64,000 bases of DNA from Eriocheir sinensis. Taxonomy: Eukaryota > Arthropoda > Malacostraca > Decapoda > Varunidae. The DNA lies in NCBI RefSeq assembly GCF_024679095.1, contig NW_026111745.1:117501-181500 (forward strand), in the 5' to 3' direction. Both the position numbers and the translations under genes were made by a program. Below are positions 47,915 through 59,259 of this stretch, one piece after another (the first letter of the stretch is position 1; every line of letters starts with the position of its first letter). The notes beneath the pieces are model-generated. The model made no database searches. It worked only from the letters and a program-made list of their open reading frames with translations, and was not told the DNA's origin.

Positions 47915-48445
47915 TGTTACGAATGTGCTGTATGTGAATGATTGTATGTGTAATGTGATGAAATTGTAGCATGATGCAATGTTAGCTCAGCATGGTGCAA
48001 CTCTACTTGTTGGGACAAGAGAGACAGAGGGGGCCCAGGGCCGCCGGGCCGCCGGGCAGGAAGTGCTGAGTCGAGCAGTTGGGGAGCAAGGGTGGCTGAG
48101 GAGTTGTAGGGGAGAAGACGCGTGTCTGGGCTTGAGAGAGTGTTGAGCTGCTCCGCTCGCGAGCGGTGTGCTTCCGGTGTGCGTGTCTGCCGTGCCCCTG
48201 TACTGTGCCTGATTAACTAGCTGTTCTGTGCCCTTGAAAGTTGCTGTACTCTCTACTGTGTGAGGAACCTGTCATTAAACTAGAACTTAGTGTTGAACGT
48301 GTATCCTTTGTGCCCTGCCCCGTTCCTGCTCCCCTCGGTGTTCGGTGTGGGCCGCTGTGAGTGACTGGTGCCCGTGTGGTTGTTCTGGTGGGGATCACGC
48401 CGCCTGCCTGCCCGTGGATGGTGTGTGGTAGGGGGTGGCGTAACA
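47915..48445 (+). terminator. 3' LTR of the non-autonomous element
   Basis: 531 bp, same length as the 5' LTR. The polyadenylation signal is expected here; ATTAAA at about 48275 is a candidate. Confidence 0.93.
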
Positions 48446-48798
48446 TTATCATATCCAGCCAATTTATAGCTACCTGGAAAATTAAACCAGCTGTTACAAG
48501 GATATAATTATTATTTAGTTCACTGGCAAGCTTTACTAGTTTCAGCATCTGTTCATCGTTTGGGTTTCTACTGCTTGTGCTTCTACATATTGTATATGTT
48601 ATATTTATTGTATTATATTATTGTATATATGTATGTATATATTATATATCTGAAAGTGTTTTTATTAACATGTATAGTTTCAGAAAAGACATACCCTACC
48701 ACATGTCATTATTTTCTCAGTGTCTGTCAAGTTGACATGCAACTTTACTTGACTGGTTGCAGTGAAGCATAATACTGATAATTAAAATTCATCATCAG
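48446..48798. other. AT-rich flank/intron, no gene seen
   Basis: Continues the sequence interrupted at 43690, then AT-rich with TATATG repeats up to the splice acceptor at 48797-48798. Confidence 0.4.
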
Positions 48799-48977
48799 GT
48801 CCAACTGTACTACTGAGGAGTATGAGTTGGCCTGCAGACAGAGGTTTGCTGAGGACAACATCATGTATGAGCGACTCATCATCTACTTGAGGACCAGAAG
48901 GCATGCCTTTGGACTTAAGGGTGTTGAGCAGCGGAAAGTATTGCGATGGGCACGCCCCTTCCAGTGGGATGAACAGG
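48799..48977 (+). CDS. Integrase gene exon, N-terminal helical domain
   Basis: TCAG|G acceptor and AGG|GTAAGT donor. Encodes EEYELACRQRFAEDN and YERLIIYLRTRR, the pre-H2C2 segment found in KRBA2/Ginger-like integrases. Ends in phase 1. Confidence 0.65.
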
Positions 48978-49261
48978 GTAAGTGATTGTTTTTGATTGAT
49001 TATCTGTTTGAAAGTCTGTTTGATGCTATCTGCAATAAACAGAGGCCAAGATTTGAAATTAATTAAAGTGGTTATGTGTTGAAGAATGTACACTTTTGCG
49101 GCAGTTTGTGTTCATGATTTTCTCTCATGAGCTTAATGATGATTTATTTTGATAATGTGATTAGTAGAGGAAAGGGAGAAGGGATTGATTTCATGGCCAT
49201 GGCTGTAGTATAAGATATGCTATGGTATACTGATTAGAAATAAAGATATCCCACTTTTCAT

Positions 49262-49747
49262 CCTTATGTACATAAGGACGTAGGAGTCTGCAAGAGGCCG
49301 GTAGGCCTATACAAGGCAGTTCCTTTGAGCCTAAGCTCCGTGTATCTAACCCCACCTAGTATCGCTGTCCATTAATTTATCTAATATATTTTTGAATGTG
49401 ACAATTGTATTGGCACTCACCACATGACTGCTAAGCCTATTCCACTCATCCACCACTCTGTTAGTAAACCAATTTTTGCCTATATCCCTGTTGAATCTGT
49501 ACTTATCCAGTTTCAACCCATTACTTCGTGTCCTGCCCGTTTCTCTTACCAAAAAAACCTTATGAATATCCCCCTTATTAAAGCCCTTCATCCATTTATA
49601 AACCTCGATCATGTCTCCACGCACCCTTCGCCTTTCCAGAGAATGCAAGTTTAAATGTTTGAGTCTTTCCTCGTATGGAGAGTTTCTCAACCCCTGAATC
49701 ATCTTAGTCATCCTCCTCTGCACCGATTCTAACATTTTGATATCCAT
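49262..49747 (-). mobile_element. LINE 3' fragment in integrase-gene intron
   Basis: Minus-strand C-terminal ORF2 coding (MLESVQRRMTKMIQGLRN; YEERLKHLNLHSLERRRVRGD), related to but distinct from the copy at 6137-6887. Ends with CCTACGTCCTTATG at the 3' tail. Confidence 0.85.
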
Positions 49748-50058
49748 TCTGTAGTAAGGTAGGAAAGAGATGGGTTGCTGCTTTATTGCCAGTGTCCCTA
49801 CCCACTGCTTATTAGTGCTAAGGACCAGCTCATTGTCAGAGGTTGTGTCCCAACCACCTGAAGGAGTTAAATTTAATACAACTTTGAGTGACAGGCTCTC
49901 TCTAGCACAGGTGCAGGGTTCATGGAAGCAAAGATGAGTGTCAAAGCAAGTTGCAGCTGTGGTTTAAAATCTGTTGTCATTGTCGTGGAGTGGCCTTGTA
50001 TGGAAGCTTCTCTTGCATTTCTCATACTGTGATTATTATGCATTTATAAACATATCAG

Positions 50059-50247
50059 AAGCTGTACAGAGTGGACCATGATGGGAAGCCTCGGCAGCTC
50101 GTGGTGAGGTCTTTTGAGGAGGTTGCTGCTGTGTCATATCATCATCACAGCAGTCCCACTGCAGGGCATAGCGGCTGGGTTACCACTTGTCAGAATGTCT
50201 CCCCAGTTTACTATTGGCGAAACATGACCCAGGACATGAAACATTAT
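50059..50247 (+). CDS. Integrase exon, H2C2 zinc domain (histidines)
   Basis: Acceptor ATATCAG, donor TAT|GTATGT, 63 codons. Carries the two His (YHHHSSPTAGHSGW) and the YYWRNM motif corresponding to the tyrosine/tryptophan signature of these integrases. Confidence 0.8.
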
Positions 50248-50414
50248 GTATGTAAATATTGTTTATGTATTGCATGAAATACCTGATCACAAGTAGTGCA
50301 TCTTTACAGAAAGTTGATACAATTAAAATGATTGTTAGCTAATTCAATACTCTCCAGAATTGTTTTGCTGAATCCTCAAACAATTTTCTCACAGTTTTCG
50401 CATTTGTTTTCTAG

Positions 50415-50526
50415 ACTGAAACATGTAGTAAGTGCCAGCACTACACGCCAGTGACGACAAAGGCCCCAGAGATGCGTCCCATAAAGGTGAAGGAGCCGTT
50501 GGAACTTAAAGGAGTCGACTTGGTCG
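50415..50526 (+). CDS. Integrase exon, H2C2 cysteines and first catalytic Asp
   Basis: Acceptor TTTTCTAG, donor GTCG|GTGAGG. Supplies CSKCQ and the Asp of GVDLVG. The codon for Gly is split across the intron and rejoins correctly. Confidence 0.8.
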
Positions 50527-50734
50527 GTGAGGATCAGATATGTGAAAAGTGTTACCGGGTGGTTTGGCTTGGGGTTTCTTTTAAAAATGGTACAAGTATT
50601 AGGTAAGCAAAAAAGTTAAGAAATCAAATGTACATATATTCCAACACACACACAGACACAGAATTCCTAACTCTTCGAATTTGTCTTCTCGCAAATTTAT
50701 AATAGCACAAAGGAAAACTGTTAGTTCTTTTAAC

Positions 50735-51041
50735 ATTCATAAGGTTTTGTTGGTAAGATAACCGGGTAGGACACGAAGTAATGTGTTTAAACTGGATAAA
50801 TTCAGATTCAACAGGGACATAGGCAAAAAATGGTTTACCAACAGGGTTGTGGATGAGTGGAATAGGCTTAGCAGTTATGTGGTGAGTTCCAATACAATTG
50901 TCACATTAAAAAATAGATTAGATAAATTCATGGACAGCGATACTAGGTGGGGTTAGATACACGGGAGCTTAGGCTCAAAGGAACTGCCTTGTATAGGCCT
51001 ACCGGCCTCCTGCAGATTCCAACGTTCTTATGTTCTTATTA
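50735..51041 (+). mobile_element. LINE 3' fragment, inverted copy in the third intron
   Basis: Same family as 49262-49747 but on the plus strand: IHKV...RTRS...KLDK region, GTGGATGAGTGGAATAGGCT, then a (TTCTTATG)n-type tail at 51027-51041. The start codes are damaged (in-frame stop near 50758). Confidence 0.85.
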
Positions 51042-51661
51042 GGCTCACATTTCTCATACACAAGGATACAACAAATGAGTGATTTAAAGTTAGATTTTGA
51101 AGCTGAAATCGCATTATCTGCCCAAGCTTAAATTTACATGATCCCTTCAAAAACTTATCCCTTGCATAATTGTAGAACTCCCTTGCACACACACATATAT
51201 GCATGCATACCTATATACATGCTTTTGTCCAAGTATAGTTACTGTTGTAGGTCACGAGACAGGTCAGATACCATTTTGATGTCTTGTGGGCCTTTTCTGG
51301 GTTGTGCTTTTGGAATGCCTGGTTTTGGTTGCAACTCTCATCTATATCTCTATATATAGGCTGTTCTTCTCCGCCTGATGCTAAACTCCTATAACATTCC
51401 AAGTGGAGCCTTCACATTGTATGAAACCTCTTTGAGTTTTCTTACAAAGTCTCACCAATTCAATCAATCTCTCAGGAACCATCTGCCTTTTTTTTTTAAC
51501 TCTGTCAAATGCCTTGCTTAAAACTTTGTACATATGTGAGCTACCTCAAATGCCAGCCGTCTTACTCTTTTGGGTTTACTTTATGATAATTGTAAATATG
51601 AAAAGAACAATGCTTTATAATGCATGGTAGTTAGCTCTCATTGTTGTTCATGGAACACAAT

Positions 51662-51664
<3 letters not shown>

Positions 51665-51712
<48 letters not shown>
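51665..51712 (+). repeat. (CT)n microsatellite
   Basis: About 23 units within an intron of the integrase gene. Confidence 0.97.
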
Positions 51713-51714
<2 letters not shown>

Positions 51715-51877
51715 CAGGGTTATAATGCACTTTCTCTTTGCCTGTATAATTTGATCTAGCATGGGTGATTTATCTAGCTTTACCTAGTGTCTGCACAAGC
51801 TGATGTAATTGGTTATGTTGGGTTTTGATGGCTTTGCATGATGTATTTTTTGCTTCCTGCTTTATTAAACTATCCAG

Positions 51878-52016
51878 GTCCAATGGCTGTTAGTGATGAA
51901 GGCTACAGGTACATTTGCACGTTTGTCGACTTCTACACAAAGTTTGTCGACTTCTTCCCACTTAGAGATCAGACAGCTTATGGGGTGTCCAGGTGCATAC
52001 GCTCCTTTATCCACAG
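51878..52016 (+). CDS. Integrase exon, core beta strands
   Basis: Acceptor TATCCAG, donor CACAG|GTAAAT. Encodes GYRYICTFVDFYTKFVDFFP, the strand-forming part of the RNase-H-like core. Confidence 0.8.
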
Positions 52017-52719
52017 GTAAATTTTTATCATTAGTTTCCACACTTGGATGAAATATTTACTGCCATGTCATCACTACTTATGAATGTAATTTCAAATAGT
52101 CAGTTTGGATGCTAAACAATCTATCTTAGAAAAAGGTATCCTGATGTCAAGACTAATTTAGTTTTCATTGTTTTCCTTTGAAGTTTACCTCATCATCACC
52201 GTGACTGATTTTTTGCCTTCAAAAAATATGCAAACATTCAACAATCTGATGTAATAAACAAAACATATTCATCATTGGTAGAATCATTTAAAAAAAAATT
52301 ATGTCATACAATCCATCCACGATATTTTCCCTATTTTGAAAATTAGTGAAACGGAATGAGTCCAGGCTGATGAGTTTGCTACTGGTAATCATTCTTTCTT
52401 TAATCATATATTACCACAGTTGTTTTGAGGTTGCAGCATGTTTTGTCATCAATGCATGTAAAAGTCCGTGCAGTCGTACCACTCCATATATTTCTCTCTG
52501 TTTGTTGCTTCTCACAACTGTTTTATTTCATCAATTGTATTTAAATTAAAAGCTCACTTTAGTTCTTGTATAAAAGTTCTTTGCCTTGCCATATTGTTTG
52601 AACTGATTATGAAATTTTATCATAACCATCAATTGATTATGTTTAGGCATAATATAAGAATGTGATACAAAAGATGCAGATTTTTTTTTCATATGTGTAA
52701 TGACATCTGCTTTCCTTAG

Positions 52720-52774
52720 GTGGGGCAAGCCTGCAAGGATCCTGACTGATCACGGACGTGAGTTTTGTTCCTCG
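52720..52774 (+). CDS. Integrase micro-exon, second catalytic Asp
   Basis: 55 bp between TTCCTTAG and GTAAGT. Encodes ILTDHGREFCSS with the second Asp. Confidence 0.8.
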
Positions 52775-53029
52775 GTAAGTCTTTATGTTACTGTTATTTC
52801 TGTTGTAATTCATGGAATGGTCATCAGGATGTAATGTTATATTCAGGGATGCCTGAGAGGTGCATTATTACCAATACAGTTGTCAGAGGAGGACATTTAC
52901 ATCATCTAATGCTTCGTTAGCTCTAAGATGCTGAACAAACCTCAGGTGTTATTAACACTGCAAGCAAATGATACTATTATAACACCTGTTGTATTACTGC
53001 TGCTACTTTGACCTCTTCATTCCCCACAG

Positions 53030-53287
53030 ATCAACGACGAACTCTGCAAGTTCTACGGGATCCGGAGGAGTATCACGTCTGCCTACCATCCGCAGACTAA
53101 TGGACTGGCAGAGAGAATTAACCAGACTCTGGAGACCAGGCTTTCCAAGCTCTGCAACGCGACCAAGACCGACTGGCCAAACTTCCTGGATGAAGTCGCC
53201 TATAGCATCCGCACCCAAAAGCAGCGGACCACCGGGTTCACACCTTTCCGGCTGATGTTTGCTCGGTAGCACCGGCCACTTCACCAG
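53030..53287 (+). pseudogene. Integrase exon, catalytic Glu; premature TAG
   Basis: Acceptor CCCCACAG, donor CACCAG|GTAACC. Holds AYHPQTNGLAERINQT (catalytic Glu, 35 residues after the Asp). The frame hits TAG at 53267-53269, 18 bases before the donor; the exon end and later exons remain coding-like. Confidence 0.8.
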
Positions 53288-53444
53288 GTAACCACCAGTG
53301 TTTGAATTAATATAAGAAATCAACTCCTATTGGTTCCATTAAAATATGAGGCCATCACTTTCAATCACAAACCAAAAAAATATGAAGAGTTGTTCTTGTG
53401 CCTAATGACCGTAATTTCAGTTCAATTGAAATAAATATTTTTAG

Positions 53445-54494
53445 GAAGAAATTACATTTGCTCCTGAGGCTTCTGCACAACCAGAGGGAAGGAGTACCAC
53501 ACCAGAAGTAAGTAGAAAGTAGATTCATATGTAATGTGCAAATTCTGGAAGAAAAGTGTATATCTCACAAGAATTGAAGAATATGTCTAGTACCTCTCAA
53601 GTAATCTTCTTTTGCAGTTTCTTTTTGTTACAGTTCTTTGAAGAACTTGTTGAACTGCCCTCTTCCGAGGACATTGCGGAGTGTGTCAAAGAGCAGGACC
53701 AGAGGCGTGAAGAACTGCACTCCAAGGTCTGGCTGAGGACGTCATGTGTTATATTTCCTGATGCTAATGTTCTTAAGTCTGGCAGTAGTACCGAAGAAAA
53801 ATACCATAACTTTTACATTGATGCTATAATTTATGTTTCAGCATAGTACATTCATTGCCAGATTGACTCTGCTTTAGCCCGACTTTATTCGGTCTCCAAA
53901 CTATTTCAATGTAATGACTGCAGATATATGGCCAGATTAAACACTCGACGTTTATTCCAATTCAAGTCCTGCTACATAGGATGATTCTTTCATCCATATT
54001 GTACCATACATTACAAGCATCTTTTGCACAAGGAAATTTATATGTCAGTACAATTAATCCGGTCATCATAGTGCTATCAATGCTTATGCTTTTACTTTTA
54101 TTATGCAGCGGGAACAGAGAGTTGAAGCAGCCCAAGAAAAGCAGAAGGCTGAGTACAGGAACAGGAAAGCAAGAGGTGAAGACCTTCAGCTTCTCTGTAG
54201 GGATGAAGGTTCTTAAAAGAAACCTTCGCAATGAGACTCGGAAGGGTGGGATAATGGAGCAGAAGTGGACTGGTCCATACAAGTGAGTACTGATGTTAAA
54301 GGAATTGTATTTTTGTGTGTGCTCCATTTTTGTCATTTAGGTTTCTGTAACCTACTGACACTCAACAGAGTCCTTGACATCGACTCCTCAAACCGTGTGG
54401 CACTTGAGGCTGTGAGCAATGGGAAGAAGCTCAAGAGCCGTACTCCATACAACAACTTGAGGCCATTCCTCCAGAGCCAGTTGCACTGTGACAG
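53445..54494 (+). pseudogene. Integrase C-terminal exons (linker and GPY/F-like module)
   Basis: Exons 53445-53507, 53634-53726, 54109-54282 and 54369-54494. The first three keep phase 0. The third begins as a Glu/Lys/Arg-rich helix, then changes frame near 54170, and resumes in the other frame with a strand-rich module ending KWTGPYK, typical of the region after Ty3/Ginger cores. The fourth supplies its last strands. Confidence 0.65.
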
Positions 54495-54937
54495 GTGTGT
54501 ACAGCTATTACCAGCTGTGCGGTTGTGATGTGGTGTTCCTTTCTTATATTTAACTATATGTTCATACTTCATGTGCTTATTATGCTTTACTTTGATAAGT
54601 AAGTAATTTTCATTGCATATGGTTTGAGCTGTCAACTTGTTGCAATTTATGGCTGTGTTTGCATGTAATGTTAAGCATTTTTGTAACAAGTGTAGAAAAA
54701 TCTTGAACATGTAATGATAGCAGGTAATTATCATAGTGTTGTGTTTCACTAACCTGCATATAGCTTGTACTGAGGTGTAATTACAGTAATCACTCATAGG
54801 TGAGTATTTTTTTCCCAGCCCATCAATATATAATTGAAAATCATTCATATCTTACTCTCTTTGTCAGGAGGGTTCAGGGTAGAAGAGGAAGGTAGGCTTT
54901 ATCTATAAATTAGATTTTTTCATGAACCATCTTTCAG

Positions 54938-55019
54938 ACACTTATTGGACCACAGAGATGAACTGCAGCCCTCCAGCATTCAGGGACCTGTGCAGCCATC
55001 ACCTGACACCTCACAGTAA
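54938..55019 (+). CDS. Integrase gene last exon
   Basis: Acceptor ATCTTTCAG, phase 2. About 26 codons (LLDHRDELQPSS...) to a TAA at 55017-55019. Confidence 0.6.
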
Positions 55020-55732
55020 GGAGTCACTTACAGAACTATATTATTTTTTTTTCTGACTCAGAAATTTGTTGTGCGAAGTTTCTGAGCTTGAATGAAACTA
55101 AGGGAAACAAACAAGCAAACCAGTGAGGGTGATATAGTTTAAACTTTTTGACATACTTGATACTAGGAATTGTTTCCCGGAATCCCAGACAATTTTCAAG
55201 GTTTAATAATCCTTGGATATTTTTGCACACCCATCCCAGGAAATCCTGGAATGAAATTAAGTACAAAAATAGGGGCAAATTTGACTGCAGGATAGTTGTG
55301 GACTTGTGGTTCTATTTATATTCATATACAGGGTGTCCTGTGAGGAATGTTTTGTGTGTGTGTGTGTGTGTGAAAGAAGGATTTACTGTTTAGGTATTCT
55401 CTTGAGTATTATAAAGCAGCCGTGGCACTCCCGTTACCCGTAACAGAGCTCGTATAATGAACACCATGTTTGCATATTCCACGTTGCTGTATGTATACGG
55501 CATTGAAATGAGCGTAACAACTTAACAAAATTACAAAAAAAAGCAGCACACTTTCCCTCCTCGCGTGAGTGGCCGACCAGTGATGGTTGACAGTAAACTG
55601 TCTGTTTGTCTGTCTGTCTGCCTGCCCACACAACTGAACAGTGTTGTCATAGTTCCCAATGTTTTAGCTACTGATTATTTTTACTTCATTTCCTGTAATT
55701 AAGTTCTCTTTTCATTGCACTGAGTATAAATG
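55020..55732. other. Spacer with mariner-like end and simple repeats
   Basis: Contains CAGGGTGTCC at 55329-55338 (same terminal motif as the fold-back at 10790) and (GT)8 at about 55356-55371. No gene recognised. Confidence 0.4.
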
Positions 55733-56735
55733 GAAACACCATCATCATCTTTCATCGACGCCTGCTCCTGGGAGCTCCCACAAAAGGATGGCCATGGCAG
55801 AAGAGCTTCCAACTTTCTCTATCCAGACCCTATCCTTGCCTGCTCAAAGTTCCCCACTGATTTTTCACCCCTCTCCCTCACATACTCTTGCATCCTATCT
55901 CTCCATTTCACTGGAGGTCGTCCTCTAGCATTCCCTCCCTCTATCTCACTCACATACACCCTTCTGGTCATCTTACTCTACTCCATTCGCTCCATGTGGC
56001 CAAACCACTTTAAAGTCTGTCATTTGATTTGTTCCACCACTCCACACTTCGTCCCTTCTCCCCCGTGACACATTCCAAAACGCTCATACACACTTTCGTA
56101 TCTCATTCCATCCATTCTACTCACACCACAAGCACTCCTCAAATAACTCATTTCCACTGCCTGCACTCTAGACCTCTGACTTTCATTCCAGGCCCACGTT
56201 TCACTTGCATATGTGAGGGTTGGTACTATTATTGTATTTCTCAAATCCCTCTTTACCTCCATGCTCACACTTCTGCCATTCGTGATTCGTCCCAAAGACC
56301 CTACCACCCTTCTTCCTTGCAATGTCCTTTCTCTTATCTCTCCCTCCATACCACCATGCTTACACATAACTGATCCAAGGTACTTAAACTCGTTGACCTT
56401 CTCCATTTCTTCACCATTCAAAATTATTTTGCATTCCTTTTCACATTCAATTCCCATTCTATATGGGGATACAAAATCGACAACCTCACTTCTACTTCGC
56501 TCACAAACCATCACTTTACTTTTGTTGACGTTTACTTTCAGCTTTCTCCTTTTACAGACACTATCAAAAACACTGACCAAATTTTGTAAGTCACTTCCAT
56601 TTTCTGCAATGAGCACTATGTCATCAGCAAACAGTATTGAGTTCAGTACCCACTTCCTTCCCTCAGCAAACATTTTTACTCCAACTTCCCCAACTTTGCC
56701 CTTCATTTATCTCATGACGCCATCCATATAAATAT
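55733..56735 (-). mobile_element. RTE-like LINE fragment (RT palm to C-terminus)
   Basis: The minus strand codes for an RT segment with the active site ILFADDIVLIAE (about 56630), LKVNVNKSKVMV and NEFKYLGS, then a C-terminal part (TYASETWAW; ARGRPPVKWRDRMQEYVRERG at about 55900) and a short ATG/ATC-rich tail near 55735. In-frame stops occur at 56707 and in the region below 56020. 5'-truncated at a T run at about 56745. Confidence 0.85.
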
Positions 56736-57327
56736 TGAAATAGAAACATTTTTTTTTTTTTATCAACGATAATGAACTATAATTTACATTGTCATTCGCA
56801 TTGGAATTCAGAAGTAGAACAAATATAAAGTAGTAAACGAAGCAAATTTTATCTCTTATTCTTACTCCTTTTACTTTGTTGAGGAACAAAGTGTATGCTG
56901 AAAATTTTGGAATAAAACATTAAGTGGAATTAATCAGACAGTCAATCTACAGTAATATTTCTGCATATCTATTAATGTTAAGCACATAAAAAATCTGAAA
57001 GGGAAGCTAGGTATAATGTGCAATTCTAGACAATTGAAAATCCCGGGAATTCCAGGGATACCATGATTACGGCTAATTTTTTCCCGTAATCCCGGGACAA
57101 AGGTAAAGGTCCAAGACGATAATCCCTACTTGATACCCAGGTATTACTCACGCCCAACTTTTCGGGAAAGAAAGTATGCTGTTAAAATTCCTCAGCGTAT
57201 GTGCTAGACATTTGTTGTGTTAGAAAATTGACAATACTGTCCACTTTAGATTGTGGTGACATTACTGCTGTTTATAATATACAAAGGGGTTCATACTGCA
57301 TCTGCAAAACTTTGAGCTGAGCCATGA
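56736..57327. other. AT-rich spacer with CCCGGG motifs
   Basis: 57041-57102 holds TCCCGGGAATTCC and TAATCCCGGGA, resembling the ends of the hAT-like insert at 33827-34586; possibly a relic of the same family. Nothing else seen. Confidence 0.4.
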
Positions 57328-58170
57328 TGCAGTAATGTAAACACCCTAACACATCATTCACCCTTCCCAAGGTTGCCTGCTGAACTGAATAGCCTGGAGG
57401 GACAGCAGCACTGTGAAGCTTGCCTGGCTCCTTCCCTGCAACGAGAGGCTCCCCTGGCCCCTGCCCATGGAAATCCAAGTGAAGCGGCAAGGGAAGTATC
57501 CATTGAAGGGAAGTGGTTGACAGACCTCCACATAGATCATGCACAGCATTTGCTTGGAATCAGTTTCCTCAATGTTTCAGGTTTCCAGTCTACTGTTGTC
57601 TTTCAAACTGCAAAATGTGTGCATGTTAAAAGTCCCAGTAATTGCTTTGTCCAAATTGTACATGTACACAACAATCACTGGCTTACAGTAAGTAACCTTC
57701 AATGTAATGATAACACTGTCAAGGTTTATGACAGCTTAAACAACAGCTTGGGAATCTCAAACAATTTTGATTGCCAGCTGGCTGCTCTACTAAACTGTAG
57801 TTCACAATTTAAAGTAGAATATGTAAAAGTTCAGCAGCAGGAGGGATACTCAGATTGTGGTTTGTTTGCTATTGCTTTTGCTACCAGTCTTTGTTTTGGC
57901 ATCCCACCTGCAACTCAAAATTTTGTTCAGAAAGACATGAGGAGCCACCTTGCATCCTGCTTTCGGAAGGGGGTACTGGAACCTTTCCCAGTCTTTCCCT
58001 CTACCATTACCCCTACAAGTAGCAAGTGTTATGTTGTGGATTTGTGTTTACAGTGTAGGAGGCCCAAGTCTGACAATGGCAGTTTGATCAAGTGTATGTT
58101 GTGTAACAGCATGTATCATGCTACATGTGTGGGGGTTTCTACTGACATTTTTGTTTGTGCTGCATGTCAG
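57328..58170 (+). CDS. Ulp1-like cysteine protease domain with PHD finger
   Basis: Open frame from 57328; no convincing ATG, so probably an internal or last exon. Shows the Ulp1/C48-type catalytic set: His in NNHWLTVS (about 57673), Asp in VKVYDSL, and Gln plus Cys in QQQEGYSDCGLFAIAFA (about 57832-57880). A C4HC3-like PHD finger follows (CLQC...CMLC...YHATC...CAAC, about 58048-58165). This Ulp1-PHD combination recurs in invertebrate repeat families, and Ulp1-like proteases accompany some Ginger transposases. Related enzymes cleave SUMO-like tags. The frame runs into a (CT)n tract and a LINE, so its true end is lost. Confidence 0.75.
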
Positions 58171-58192
58171 CAGGAAATAATGTACCTTTATA

Positions 58193-59240
<1,048 letters not shown>

Positions 59241-59259
59241 GCCGTTTTAAGGCAGTCAC

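Larger units (their letters stand above)
43691..48445 (+). mobile_element. Short Ty3-type LTR element, non-autonomous, 4,755 bp
   Basis: Two 531-bp LTRs, a primer-site-like TTTGGTGTCAAAGGAGTGG at 44222, a purine tract GAAGGGGGAGATAG at 47901-47914, and a TTAT duplication on both sides (43687-43690, 48446-48449). The interior is only 3.7 kb and holds shuffled gag and pol pieces, with no RT active site, RNase H or integrase core. It is structurally complete for movement in trans but cannot encode the enzymes. Confidence 0.93.
48799..55019 (+). pseudogene. Intron-containing DD35E integrase gene (Ginger/KRBA2-like), broken
   Basis: Ten exons with GT-AG borders: 48799-48977, 50059-50247, 50415-50526, 51878-52016, 52720-52774, 53030-53287, 53445-53507, 53634-53726, 54109-54282, 54369-54494, plus a last exon 54938-55019. 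Phases agree at every join from 50059 to 53726. The product has an N-terminal helical domain, an H2C2 zinc domain, a Ty3-type catalytic core with D, D and E exactly 35 residues apart, and a C-terminal GPY/F-like module (KWTGPYK). Introns are unlike a retrotransposon and fit Ginger DNA transposons or host genes such as KRBA2/GIN1. Defects are a TAG at 53267-53269 after the core, and a frame change at about 54165-54180. The first exon ends in phase 1 while 50059 starts in phase 0, so an exon is missing or damaged between them. Confidence 0.75.
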
